Source: Myxococcota bacterium
GTDB lineage: Bacteria > Myxococcota_A > UBA796 > CAJQPC01
Direction: 5' to 3'
NCBI GenBank assembly: GCA_023150775.1
Contig: JAKLKE010000006.1
Location: forward strand, 1 to 63,626
DNA: 63,626 nt
Shown here piece by piece: positions 53,723-61,996 of this stretch. Under the pieces are notes generated by a model. It was not told the DNA's origin, searched no databases, and saw only the letters and a list, made by a program, of their open reading frames with translations. The stretch's first letter is position 1. The number at the start of each line of letters is the position of its first letter. Both the position numbers and the translations under genes were made by a program.

Positions 53723-54469
53723 TCAGCGCTTCTCCGCGTACTCCGACTCCAGGGCGTTCACCATCTCTGTGACCTGGGCCCAGCACGCCTTGGCGTAGTC
53801 CTCACCATTTGGGTAGAGCGCGGGGTCTAAGGGCGGACGAAAGCGCGCGTGGACCGTCTCGCCGAGGTTCACACCCTGGAAGGGCACGCCCACCACACGC
53901 TCTGTCCCCCACAGCGCCGCGGGGACGAGGGGTATGCGATGTTCCCAACAGACCTCCAACATCGCGAGATGGATCTTTTCACGGAGTTTGCCATCTCGGG
54001 TGCGGGTGCCCTCGGGGTAGATGTGCAACGGCACGCCCTGCTTGAGCAAGAACAGGCACTCTTCTTTGGCGCGTCGGCGTCCTTCGGCGTGGTCGCGGTT
54101 AAAAAACACCGCGCCGCCGAGGTAGCCCAAGACTCCCATGACCGGGGTGAAGAACACCTCACGTTTGGAGAGGCCCTCGGCCCGGGCCGCCCAGATGAGC
54201 GTGATGACGTCTACCCAAGAGCGGTGGTTGGCGACGACCATGTACGGCTGGCCGAAGGGGATGTGGTCTCGGCCGACGACGTCGAGGTTCACCCGCAAGG
54301 CGTAGCGGAGGATGCCGTAGGAGGCGCCGGTGTTGGTCCACCAGATGTAGCGTTCGCGGCGCCCGCGCGGCACGACGACGAACGGCAGCGCGGGGATCAA
54401 GAACGCGGTGGAGATCGCGCCAGCGATGACCGCGCCGACCAAGGCGTTGAGGTAAGGGACGAGTCGCAT
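53723..54469 (-). CDS. plsC: 1-acyl-sn-glycerol-3-phosphate acyltransferase
   Basis: A 248-aa membrane acyltransferase that makes phosphatidic acid. Motif I NHRSWVD (H82, D87), motif II around FFNRDHAEGRRRA, and motif III PEGTR (152-156) are in order, then VPAALWGTERV. The N-terminus holds one or two hydrophobic segments (~10-35). Length is normal. Divergent from the bolA gene. Confidence 0.9.
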   Translation of the reverse strand: MRLVPYLNALVGAVIAGAISTAFLIPALPFVVVPRGRRERYIWWTNTGASYGILRYALRVNLDVVGRDHIPFGQPYMVVANHRSWVDVITLIWAARAEGLSKREVFFTPVMGVLGYLGGAVFFNRDHAEGRRRAKEECLFLLKQGVPLHIYPEGTRTRDGKLREKIHLAMLEVCWEHRIPLVPAALWGTERVVGVPFQGVNLGETVHARFRPPLDPALYPNGEDYAKACWAQVTEMVNALESEYAEKR

Positions 54470-54547
54470 CGAGCCCTCTGTTTACCACGTCTGAGATGAC
54501 TCAGGCAGGGTCTCGGGGTTAAGAGAGCGGTCTGGAGGTCCGCCGCG

Positions 54548-54796
54548 ATGATGGAGCCCGCCGCCGTTCAGGCCTTGATCGAGGCCAAGATCCCCGACGC
54601 TCAGGCCATCGTCGCCGATGAGGCCGGAGACAAAGAGCACTTCTCCGCCGACGTCATCAGCCCGGCCTTTGAGGGGCTCAGCCGCATCCAGCAGCACCAG
54701 CTCGTCTACAAGGCCCTGGACGGCCTGGTCGGCGGCGCGATCCACGCCCTCGCCCTGCGCACCTGGACCCCTTCCCGCTGGGCCGCGCGCGCCTAA
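54548..54796 (+). CDS. BolA family protein
   Basis: An 82-aa protein preceded by GGAGGT. It follows the BolA pattern: AVQALIEAKIPDAQAIVADEAG, then DKEHFSADVISPAFEGLSRIQQHQLVYKAL with the His of the [2Fe-2S]-sharing site, and a short C-terminus. BolA proteins pair with monothiol glutaredoxins to handle Fe-S clusters; such a glutaredoxin is the next gene. Could be IbaG-like or BolA-like; both fit. Confidence 0.88.
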   Translation: MMEPAAVQALIEAKIPDAQAIVADEAGDKEHFSADVISPAFEGLSRIQQHQLVYKALDGLVGGAIHALALRTWTPSRWAARA

Positions 54797-54848
54797 CCTT
54801 ATCGTCTTCTCTTCACGTCACTTTCTCTCCCTTCTCGCTGGAGCCCCT

Positions 54849-55184
54849 ATGAGCAACAACCCCGTGCACGACTTCATCCGCGAGCTGGTCACCAAGGACC
54901 GCGTCGTGCTGTTTATGAAGGGCACGAAGTTTTTCCCCCAGTGTGGTTTCTCCGCCCGGGCCATCGAGATCCTCAAGCGCTCCGGCGCCCAGTTCTCGAC
55001 CTTCGACGTGCTCTCCGACCCCGCCGTGCGCGACGGCGTGAAGACCTTCTCCTCTTGGCCGACCATCCCCCAGCTCTACATCGACGGCCAGTTCGTCGGC
55101 GGCTCGGACATCATGATGGAGATGTACGAGAGCGGCGAGCTGCAGGAGCTGATCAACAAGGCCCCCGCCGCGCCGCAGAGCTGA
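54849..55184 (+). CDS. grxD: monothiol glutaredoxin, Grx4-type
   Basis: A 111-aa protein with the CGFS active site (C32; FPQCGFSARA), WPTIPQLYIDG, and the GGSD loop (FVGGSDIMMEMYESGEL). It holds a bridging [2Fe-2S] cluster and delivers it to target proteins. Located 52 bases after the BolA gene and 4 bases before the CobW-type gene. Confidence 0.95.
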   Translation: MSNNPVHDFIRELVTKDRVVLFMKGTKFFPQCGFSARAIEILKRSGAQFSTFDVLSDPAVRDGVKTFSSWPTIPQLYIDGQFVGGSDIMMEMYESGELQELINKAPAAPQS

Positions 55185-55188
55185 GCGC

Positions 55189-56127
55189 TTGGCGGCGCTC
55201 CCCTTGGTGCCGGCGCTGGTCGTCTCGGGCTTTCTCGGCGCGGGCAAGACCACCCTCGTGCGCGCGCTCCTTGAGCGCGCCCAGCGCGACGGGCTCCGTA
55301 TGGCCGTCATCTCCAACGAGCTCGGTGAGCTCGGCATCGACGAGGCCCTGCTCAGCGGCGGCGGCGCGTCGGAGTCGTTCATCGAGCTCGCCGGGGGCTG
55401 CGTGTGCTGCCGCCTCTCCGACACGCTCATCGAGACGCTCCAGCTCCTCTACGAGCGGGTGCAGCCCGACCGGGTGATCATCGAGACCTCGGGGGTGGCC
55501 CTGCCCTTTGAGACCCAGCTCAACCTCTGGCGGGAGCCGGTGAACGCCTGGATCGGCGACGACGCCGCCGTGGTCGTGTGCTCCGCGGTCCAGCTCGCTG
55601 AAGGCCGCGATCTCGACGGCACCTTTGAGGAGCAGGTCTCCTCCGCCGATCTGGTCGTGCTCTCCAAGCTCGACCTGCTCTCCCCGGCAGACCAAGACCG
55701 CGCCCGCGCCGCCTTGGCCGCGCGGGTGAGCGGCGTGCCCATCGTCGAGGCCATCGCCGGAGACCTCCACCCCGATCTCCTCTTCCCGCCCGACCCCGAC
55801 GCCCTGCGCGCCCAGCGCCGAGGCGAGGGGCGCCGCCCACGTCCCCACAGCCACGAGCGCTTCGTCACGGAGCTGGTGGAGATCCCGTCGGGGGCGGATC
55901 CCGAGGCCCTTCGGGAGCGGCTCATCGGCCTCGGCGCCTTACGCGTCAAGGGCTTCGTCGCGGGGGCCGCGGGCGCGCTGCTCGTGCAGGGCGTCGGCAA
56001 CCGCGTCGAGATCGGGCCCCTCGCCCCGGGCCAGGCGCCCCGGGCCTTGGGCACCTTGGTGGTGATCCGCCGAGCGCCCGGCCATGACGAGCACCACGAC
56101 GATCATCACGACCACGACCACGGCTGA
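55189..56127 (+). CDS. CobW/COG0523-family GTP-binding metallochaperone
   Basis: A 312-aa P-loop GTPase from TTG 55189. Walker A is G14FLGAGKTT, the metal site is the CxCC motif (C71, C73, C74 in GGCVCC), then VIIETSGVALPFETQ and LSKLDLL (NKxD-like). The CobW C-domain follows, and the tail is His/Asp-rich (HDEHHDDHHDHDHG), as in zinc-binding members. Probably inserts or handles zinc or another metal. Coupled to the BolA/Grx genes. Confidence 0.9.
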   Translation: MAALPLVPALVVSGFLGAGKTTLVRALLERAQRDGLRMAVISNELGELGIDEALLSGGGASESFIELAGGCVCCRLSDTLIETLQLLYERVQPDRVIIETSGVALPFETQLNLWREPVNAWIGDDAAVVVCSAVQLAEGRDLDGTFEEQVSSADLVVLSKLDLLSPADQDRARAALAARVSGVPIVEAIAGDLHPDLLFPPDPDALRAQRRGEGRRPRPHSHERFVTELVEIPSGADPEALRERLIGLGALRVKGFVAGAAGALLVQGVGNRVEIGPLAPGQAPRALGTLVVIRRAPGHDEHHDDHHDHDHG

Positions 56128-56131
56128 GCGC

Positions 56132-57112
56132 TCAGGGGAGCGCGCTGCGGTCCAGGGCGAACTGGGTCATCTCCTCCCAGCAGCGGCGGGCGGCGGGGCG
56201 CCACACCAAGGCGTGAAAGGCGTGGATCTCGCCGGGATACACCCGCAGGATCGACTCGCCGCCCAGGCGGGTGACCGCGGCGGCCATGCGCCGGGTGTCG
56301 TCGAGGAGGGGATCTTTCGTGCCGCAGGGCAGAAAGTGCGGCGGCAGCGGGCGATCGGCGCGGGCGGCGCGCTCCATCACCAAGAGCGGGTCGGCCAGCT
56401 CAACCTCACCGCTCAGGCTGCGCTTGAGGTAGGCCGCCTCGGGGTCACGCAGGGCGTCCCGGGAGATGAGCGGCAGAGGTTTGGCCCGGGTGAAACGTTC
56501 GGTGTCGCTCACCTGGAGGATGCCGCAGGCGGGCAACGAGGCCCGGGGCACGACGCCGAGGTCAAAAACCGCCCGGGCCCAAGGCTCGGGGCGCTCAAAG
56601 CAGCAGGCGATGGTGGCGACGGCGGTGAGGTTGGCCCCGGCGCTCTCCCCGGCGATGAGCAGGCGGGTCGGGTCGCCGCCGTAACGACCGGCGAGCTCTA
56701 CGGCGAGGCGGATCGCGGCGCAGGCGTCTTGGGCGGCGGCGGGGAAGGGGCTCTCCGGCGCGAGGCGATAATCGACGTTCACCACGACGAAGCCCGCCCG
56801 GGCGAAGCGCAGGGCCATCAGCCAGTGGGTGTCTTTGGACATCGCCCGAAAGCCGCCGCCGTGGAAGTACACTATTACCGGGGCCGGGCCGCTGGCCTCG
56901 ACGGGGCGGTAGATGTCGACGCGCTGCCGGGGATGGGGACCGTAGGGCAGATCTCGACCGGCGAGCTCGGCGCCGTAGCGCTCCGGCCGGGCCAGGGGCG
57001 TGGCGCTGCCCACCCGGGAGAGCACCTCAAAGCCCCCGGCGACGACCCGGGCGACGGCGACGGCCCGGGCGCGGCGCAGGGTGCCGACCAGCGGGCTCAC
57101 CCCCTCGCTCAT
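56132..57112 (-). CDS. alpha/beta hydrolase, HSL/acetyl-esterase type
   Basis: A 326-aa esterase with the oxyanion HGGGF (H84-F88) and the nucleophile G155-E156-S157-A158-G159. YPGEIHAFH supplies the catalytic His. Typical of the hormone-sensitive lipase family (PF07859). Its ATG overlaps the WD40 gene by 4 bases, and it converges on the CobW-type gene with a 4-base gap. Confidence 0.9.
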   Translation of the reverse strand: MSEGVSPLVGTLRRARAVAVARVVAGGFEVLSRVGSATPLARPERYGAELAGRDLPYGPHPRQRVDIYRPVEASGPAPVIVYFHGGGFRAMSKDTHWLMALRFARAGFVVVNVDYRLAPESPFPAAAQDACAAIRLAVELAGRYGGDPTRLLIAGESAGANLTAVATIACCFERPEPWARAVFDLGVVPRASLPACGILQVSDTERFTRAKPLPLISRDALRDPEAAYLKRSLSGEVELADPLLVMERAARADRPLPPHFLPCGTKDPLLDDTRRMAAAVTRLGGESILRVYPGEIHAFHALVWRPAARRCWEEMTQFALDRSALP

Positions 57113-59052
57113 GGGCGGCTCCAGACCCGGGTGGTGCCATCGGCGCTGCCGCTCACGATCACCCGACCATCGTCGGAGAAGGCCACGGCCGTCACCCGCT
57201 CGGCGTGGCCCGGCAGAGAGACGAGGAGCGCGCCGGTCTTGGCGTCGAGCACGCTCACGGCGCCTCCGCCGGTGCCGGCGGCGAGGAGCTGGCCGTCGGG
57301 GCTCAGGGCGAGCGAGGTGTAGCGCCCGGCGGCGGCGTAGACCTCAAGACCCGTGCTGATCTCGACCTTCACGAGCTGCTCCTTGGCGCAGAGCAGGTGT
57401 TTGCCGTCGCGGCTCACCACGGCGGGCACCCCTGCGCAGCCGAGCTTGAGCGCCGCCTGGGGGCTCGGGGCCCCGGCGCTGGTGAACAGGAGCGGGGTGG
57501 CGGGGCCGGGCCCGGCGCCGGGCGAGGGCGGCGTGGCTGGGGCGGCGCTCGGCGGCGGCGTGGCCCCGAAGGCGACGATGAGGCCGTCGCGGCTCAGTCC
57601 CAACGACCGCACGCCTTGGGGCTGGGCGGGCAGCTCGGCGACGCGCTGTCGGCTCGCCACGTCCCAGCCGCCGAGGGTGCCGTCTGAAGAGGCCGAGAGC
57701 ACCCGGCGCCCGTCGTTGGTGTACAGCACGTCGGTGACCGGGCCGGTGTGGCCGAACATCGTCGTCGTGGGGCCGCCGGCGAAGGGCTCCCACACCCGCA
57801 CATGAAAGTCGGGGCCGGCGATGGCGACGGAGCGGCCGTCCGGGGAGAGATCGGCGGCGCGGGCGGGGCCTTTGGGCAAGACGAGCTCGGCGCGCAGGGC
57901 GGCGCCCGCGGCGTCGTAGACCTGCACCCGGCCATCGGTCGTGCTCACGACGACGCTCTGAGCCTTGGGGCCGACGTCCACGTCGGTGACCTCGGCGAGC
58001 CCGGTGTCTCGTGTGGAGAGGAGCGCGCCCGTGGCGAGCTCCCAGACCCGGAGTTGGTCGGTCCACGACTCGGCGAGCAGGGCGCCATCGGGGGAGATCG
58101 CCGCGGGGACGCCGAGATAGCGGCCCTCGGTCTCCTCGACGGCCTCCTCCTCGATCGGCAGGCCAAGCCAGCGCGGCGGCGCGGCGAGGGGCGCGATGGT
58201 CGTGTCTTTGCGGGCGCTCCACACCGAGATCCGGCTCTGGCCCGCGGGGCTCAACAAGGTGCGGTGGTCGGGGGCGAAGAGCAGGCCGCCCATCGGCTCC
58301 GGCGAGCGGTTGACCTGGGTGAGCTTGCCCTCCACCGTCCACACGAGCGCCTGGCCTTGGCCGTCCTCGACGGCGAGGCGCTGGCCGTCGCCGGACCACA
58401 CGAGCTGGGTGGCCTCTCCTGGGGCGGCGCTGAGCGTCTTGAGCAGGGCCCCAGTGCGCAGGTCGAGCACCCGCACCAGGCCGTCGCGGCCGATGAGCGC
58501 CACGCGGTTCGCCTCAAAGCTGAACCGCGCCTCACCGAACCACTCGCCGGGGCCGTTCAGGTCGTCCAGAGGGCGCCCGGTGTTGGCCTCGACCACCCGC
58601 GCCGGGCCGTAGAGCGCGGCGTAGGCGAGCCTCGTGCCGTCTGGAGACCAGCCGAGTCCGATGCAGGGCCGCCCGGTGCCTTTCACCCGGCTGATCACCC
58701 GCCCCGTCGCGGCGTCGTGCTGGGTGATGTTGCCCTGCATGTCGCCGACCGCCACCCGCTGCCCGTCCGGCGAGACGACGACCTGGCGCACCCGGGCGCC
58801 CTCGTGGCCCCAAGAGGCGCGGAGCGTGAGGCTGCGGGCGTCGAAGACCCGCAAGGCGTCGTCGGTGCCCGCGGCGTAGAGCGTCTGCCCGTCCGGGGAG
58901 AACGCGAGCCCGGCGGCGGACGGCAGGCCGAGCACCGACTGGAGGGTGTAGCCCCGGGCCAAGGCGCGGAGGTCCACAGGCGGCCCAGCGCGGCTAAAGT
59001 CCGCCAGGGCGCCTAGGGTGAGGATCAGCAGCAGGGGGGTGACGCGGCGCAT
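57109..59052 (-). CDS. secreted WD40 repeat protein
   Basis: A 647-aa protein from ATG 59052 with a cleavable signal (TPLLLILTLGALADFSRAG). The body is WD40 blades throughout (LAFSPDGQTLYAAGTDDALRVFD, VVVSPDGQRVAVGD, ALSPDGQLLAAGTGGG, VAFSDDGRVIVSGSADGTTRVW), probably two propellers. Around residue 515 it carries a Pro/Ala-rich insert. Likely a periplasmic or surface scaffold. Overlaps the esterase gene downstream by 4 bases. Confidence 0.9.
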   Translation of the reverse strand: MRRVTPLLLILTLGALADFSRAGPPVDLRALARGYTLQSVLGLPSAAGLAFSPDGQTLYAAGTDDALRVFDARSLTLRASWGHEGARVRQVVVSPDGQRVAVGDMQGNITQHDAATGRVISRVKGTGRPCIGLGWSPDGTRLAYAALYGPARVVEANTGRPLDDLNGPGEWFGEARFSFEANRVALIGRDGLVRVLDLRTGALLKTLSAAPGEATQLVWSGDGQRLAVEDGQGQALVWTVEGKLTQVNRSPEPMGGLLFAPDHRTLLSPAGQSRISVWSARKDTTIAPLAAPPRWLGLPIEEEAVEETEGRYLGVPAAISPDGALLAESWTDQLRVWELATGALLSTRDTGLAEVTDVDVGPKAQSVVVSTTDGRVQVYDAAGAALRAELVLPKGPARAADLSPDGRSVAIAGPDFHVRVWEPFAGGPTTTMFGHTGPVTDVLYTNDGRRVLSASSDGTLGGWDVASRQRVAELPAQPQGVRSLGLSRDGLIVAFGATPPPSAAPATPPSPGAGPGPATPLLFTSAGAPSPQAALKLGCAGVPAVVSRDGKHLLCAKEQLVKVEISTGLEVYAAAGRYTSLALSPDGQLLAAGTGGGAVSVLDAKTGALLVSLPGHAERVTAVAFSDDGRVIVSGSADGTTRVWSRP

Positions 59053-59097
59053 CGGGGCCACTGTACCAGAAGCGCGGCGAGTTTCACGCGGCGCGGC

Positions 59098-59784
59098 TCA
59101 CTCGTAGGTGGGCAGGGGCTCGCCGTGGGCGACGGCCTTGAGGCTCTCGAAGAGGTCGGTGATGTACGCCTCGGCGGGCTCGATCTCCCCTGTGGCCGAC
59201 TCAAGCTGGTAGACGAGCTGCACCTCGGTGACGCCCTCGGCGACCTCGACGAGCAGCACCGAGCACTCCATGAGCGAGATGAACACCGTGCCGTCCACCT
59301 TCTCCATGCGCGCCGCGACCTGGGTCGGCGCGGCGGCGCTGCCCTCGACGACCGCCTGATCCCACTGCAGGTCAAACTCGACGGTGACCACGTCAAAGAC
59401 GACGTAGTGCAGCAAGAAGCCGACGTCGTAGCGCGCGGGGTCGTCCTCTTGCACCGTCCACTCCCCGACGACCCGGCGATCCACGACGACCTCGGGCGTC
59501 GAGAGCGCGGCCCACACCGTCGAGACCGGCGCCTGGATGTAGCCCCGGGCGTGCACCCACATCGGCTCGGCCTCGCCGTCGCTCACCAAGGAGAGCTGCT
59601 CGGGCCAGGGCTCGGACTCGCTGCTCGCGGGCGCGGGGGCGGTGTTCTCAGCGAGGGGCGCGAGGCCCTCGGGGTAGATCGAGGCGGTGTCCTCGACGAC
59701 GTCGCCGCCTTTGGTGCAGGCGCTGAGCGCGATCAGGATCGGCAGAAGCACGATCGGGGACAGGGTTTGGATCAACGGTCGCAT
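59098..59784 (-). CDS. SRPBCC/START-like lipoprotein
   Basis: A 228-aa lipoprotein from ATG 59784 (AGAGGATC upstream); lipobox ALSAC, then TKGGDVVEDTASIYPEG. Residues ~75-220 resemble a START/SRPBCC fold (ARGYIQAPVSTVWAALSTPEVVVDRRVVGEW, LHYVVFDVVTVEFDLQWDQ, YQLESATGEIEPAEAYITDLFESLKA). Such folds bind hydrophobic ligands. Upstream gap to the divergent carboxypeptidase is 162 bases. Confidence 0.72.
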   Translation of the reverse strand: MRPLIQTLSPIVLLPILIALSACTKGGDVVEDTASIYPEGLAPLAENTAPAPASSESEPWPEQLSLVSDGEAEPMWVHARGYIQAPVSTVWAALSTPEVVVDRRVVGEWTVQEDDPARYDVGFLLHYVVFDVVTVEFDLQWDQAVVEGSAAAPTQVAARMEKVDGTVFISLMECSVLLVEVAEGVTEVQLVYQLESATGEIEPAEAYITDLFESLKAVAHGEPLPTYE

Positions 59785-59880
59785 AGGGGATCCTCTGAGA
59801 ATCACCCCCACAATACCGCCGCTGAGGCGCGCACGCAGGGGAGGTCAAGAAACTCTTCACATGAAGTCGAGCTTGTGGTG

Positions 59881-59909
59881 TTGACAGGTCAAACCGAAAC
59901 TGGTGACAT
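59881..59909 (+). promoter_or_regulatory. promoter-like site before the D,D-carboxypeptidase
   Basis: A perfect -35 TTGACA (59881-59886), a 17-base spacer and a weak -10 (TGACAT, 59904-59909). If real, transcription begins about 59916, so the ATG at 59908 could not be used and the start at 59947 is favoured. Confidence 0.4.
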
Positions 59910-59946
59910 GGAGTCCTCACCCCCCTCTTCAAGTCAGAGCAGGGAC

Positions 59947-60906
59947 ATGACCCGACTGATGAGCCGTGCGCTCGTGACCGCCTGGGTGGTCACCCTCGGC
60001 GCCGCGACCTTCAACCTCCTGAACACGCCCGCCCAGGCCGACCTGGAGGGCTCGCCGACGAAGCCTCGCCCGGCGAGCTGGACCCCGCCGAGCTGGCACC
60101 CGAACCCCGAGCCCCTCACCGTGCTCCCCGAGCTCGATCGTCGGGCGGCGCGGACGGCGGGGGCGCCGAAGCTCTACAGCCGCGCCGTGTTCGCCTTCGA
60201 CATCGACTCCGGCGAGGTGCTCTACGAGCGCGCCGCCGACGATCGCCGCCCCGTGGCCTCGCTCACGAAGCTCGTGTCGTCTTTGGCGATGGCCTCGGAG
60301 TCCCCGGATCTCGACCGCGACTACTGCATCGACCTGCGCTTCCGCCCCACCCGGAACGGCGCGTTCTCCAAGCTCTCCACAGGCGAGTGTTACCGCGCCT
60401 GGGATCTCCTGGGCTCGGCGCTCGTGTCTTCAGACAACCGCGGCGCCTACGGGATGCAGGTGGCCTCGGGCCTCAGCTACGACGACTTCATCCACCGCAT
60501 GGACGAGGTCTCGGCGGAGCTGCACATGGCGATGTCCACCTGGGCCGACCCGTCAGGCTTAGAGGACGAGAACCTCTCCACCGCCCGCGACATGACCCGC
60601 GCCGCCTTGGCCGTCGCCGCCCACCCGCTCCTGTCGATCCCCGCCACCGCCGAGCACTGGGACATCGATCGCACCGACGCCGAGCGTGAGCGTCGTCTGT
60701 ACTCCACAAACCGCCTCGCCGGTCGAAGAGACCTGGAGATCCTCGCCGCCAAGACCGGCTACACCGACACCGCGGGCTACTGCTTCGCCGGGGTGTTTGT
60801 GACGCCGTCGGGCCGCCAGATCGCGCTCAGCGTGCTCGGCGCGGGCAAGAACGAGTGGCGCTGGCGCGACGTCGAGGCGCTCTTGCGCTGGGCGGATGAG
60901 GGCTGA
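59947..60906 (+). CDS. D-alanyl-D-alanine carboxypeptidase (peptidase S11)
   Basis: A 319-aa penicillin-binding protein that trims peptidoglycan pentapeptides. Active-site motifs: S105-L-T-K108, S162-D-N164 and K269-T-G271. The N-terminus has a signal or anchor (SRALVTAWVVTLGAATFNLLNTPAQA). The usual C-terminal PBP5 beta-domain and amphipathic anchor are absent, giving a PBP7-like form. The start at 59947 has a GCAGGGAC-type site and avoids the predicted promoter; ATG 59908 is the alternative. Confidence 0.9.
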   Translation: MTRLMSRALVTAWVVTLGAATFNLLNTPAQADLEGSPTKPRPASWTPPSWHPNPEPLTVLPELDRRAARTAGAPKLYSRAVFAFDIDSGEVLYERAADDRRPVASLTKLVSSLAMASESPDLDRDYCIDLRFRPTRNGAFSKLSTGECYRAWDLLGSALVSSDNRGAYGMQVASGLSYDDFIHRMDEVSAELHMAMSTWADPSGLEDENLSTARDMTRAALAVAAHPLLSIPATAEHWDIDRTDAERERRLYSTNRLAGRRDLEILAAKTGYTDTAGYCFAGVFVTPSGRQIALSVLGAGKNEWRWRDVEALLRWADEG

Positions 60907-60917
60907 GGGAGTCGTTG

Positions 60918-60947
60918 TTGGACAGGCGCTACAGCCTATGCTAAGAT
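60918..60947 (+). promoter_or_regulatory. promoter of the Abi-associated small RNA
   Basis: TTGGAC (60918-60923), an 18-base spacer, and TAAGAT (60942-60947), with TG two bases before the -10 (extended -10: TGC-TAAGAT). It points rightwards into the short terminated RNA. The predicted first base is about 60954. Confidence 0.6.
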
Positions 60948-60953
60948 CTCTAC

Positions 60954-61037
60954 AGCAGTAGTCACCCACGCCTCTCAACGATGCGCACCAGGGAGACTCA
61001 ATAAGCCCCCGCAGCGCCATCGGCACTGCGGGGGTTT
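60954..61037 (+). ncRNA. putative Abi_2-associated small RNA (about 84 nt)
   Basis: A region with its own promoter at 60918-60947 and an intrinsic terminator at 61006-61034, standing 39 bases before an Abi_2/HEPN gene and containing no ORF of its own. The segment before the terminator shows short possible pairings (for example AGTC near 60960 with GACT at 60995, and self-complementary TGCGCA at 60983-60988) but no long stem. This matches the gene order reported, as I recall, for AbiF-type systems, where a structured RNA lies upstream of the toxin gene. I cannot fold it here. Confidence 0.55.
61006..61034 (+). terminator. intrinsic terminator between small RNA and Abi_2 gene
   Basis: CCCCCGCAG (61006-61014) and CTGCGGGGG (61026-61034) pair perfectly over 9 bp around an 11-base loop, and TTTCT follows. 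It is the best U-tailed terminator in the window. It should end the small RNA and lower read-through into the Abi_2 gene. Confidence 0.8.
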
Positions 61038-61075
61038 CTATGTCTACGTGCCCTTGATCTTCGGGGAGCGTCTTT

Positions 61076-61987
61076 ATGTCGATCAACACCCTAAACCTTA
61101 AGCCGAAGAAGACCTACGCCGAGCAGCTCGCCATCCTCAAGTCTCGGGGCCTGGAGATTGAGGATGAGGCGCTGGCGCTCCACGCGCTGACACACCACAA
61201 CTACTACCGGCTCTCCGCATACCGCCTTCCCTACACGCTGCCCAAGGCGCCCGATAGGTTCATACCCGGGACTCAGTTTGGCCAGATCTGGAGGTTGTAC
61301 GTCTTCGATCAAGATCTTCGACGGCTAGCCTGGTCAGCCTGTGAGAGCCTGGAGATCTCGCTGCGCGCTCGCTGGGCCTACGTCCTCGCGCACTCCCTAA
61401 ATGATCCTCTCGCATACCAGAATCAAGCCTACTTTAACGGCCCAGGCTTTCCGGAGACCAGAAGACGACTCGAAGAGGACCTGAGGCAGAGCCACGAGCC
61501 TTTCATCGAGCACCACCGACGGAAGGGGCTACTTTGGCCCCCGATCTGGGTAGTCTCCGAGGTGATCACGTTTGGGTCGCTGACACGGCTCATCCGCTAC
61601 CACAACGAAGCAAGGATTCGCCAACAGATCGCCGACACTTATGCCCTTGACGAGCGATCCTTCTGCTCCATCATTCATCACCTCGCGCTCATCCGAAACA
61701 AGGTCGCCCACCACGCTCGGTTGTGGGACAATCCTCCGAATGTTCGCCCGATGCTCCCGAAGAAAGCGACCGCTGCGCTGCTGAAGACCCTTGACTACAC
61801 GCCCGCTGGCCAAGGCAAGGTCTACAACTCCCTCGTCCTCCTCGCCCACCTCATCCAGTGTATTCAGCCGGGCGACCCTTGGCCTCACGCCGTCCGCGAT
61901 CACCTCCACACCCTCGATTCGGCGCTGCTCCCGAGGCTCGGCGCCCCGGGAGATTGGTCCTCACGGCCTCTCTGGGCCGCGCTCTAA
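61076..61987 (+). CDS. Abi_2 (AbiD/AbiF) family HEPN protein
   Basis: A 303-aa protein of the Abi_2 abortive-infection family. N-terminal part KPKKTYAEQLAILKSRGLEI, ALTHHNYYRLSAYRLPY; centre LYVFDQDLRRLAWSACESLEISLRARWAYVLAH; the HEPN RNase motif Rx4H is R207-NKVA-H212. GGGGAG precedes the ATG. Codon use is visibly less GC-biased than the neighbours, and it is inserted between the convergent carboxypeptidase and MopE-like genes, signs of transfer. Family members cut RNA on phage attack and are proposed relatives of Cas13 ancestors. Partner is the upstream small RNA. Confidence 0.9.
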   Translation: MSINTLNLKPKKTYAEQLAILKSRGLEIEDEALALHALTHHNYYRLSAYRLPYTLPKAPDRFIPGTQFGQIWRLYVFDQDLRRLAWSACESLEISLRARWAYVLAHSLNDPLAYQNQAYFNGPGFPETRRRLEEDLRQSHEPFIEHHRRKGLLWPPIWVVSEVITFGSLTRLIRYHNEARIRQQIADTYALDERSFCSIIHHLALIRNKVAHHARLWDNPPNVRPMLPKKATAALLKTLDYTPAGQGKVYNSLVLLAHLIQCIQPGDPWPHAVRDHLHTLDSALLPRLGAPGDWSSRPLWAAL

Positions 61988-61996
61988 CGCCCACGC

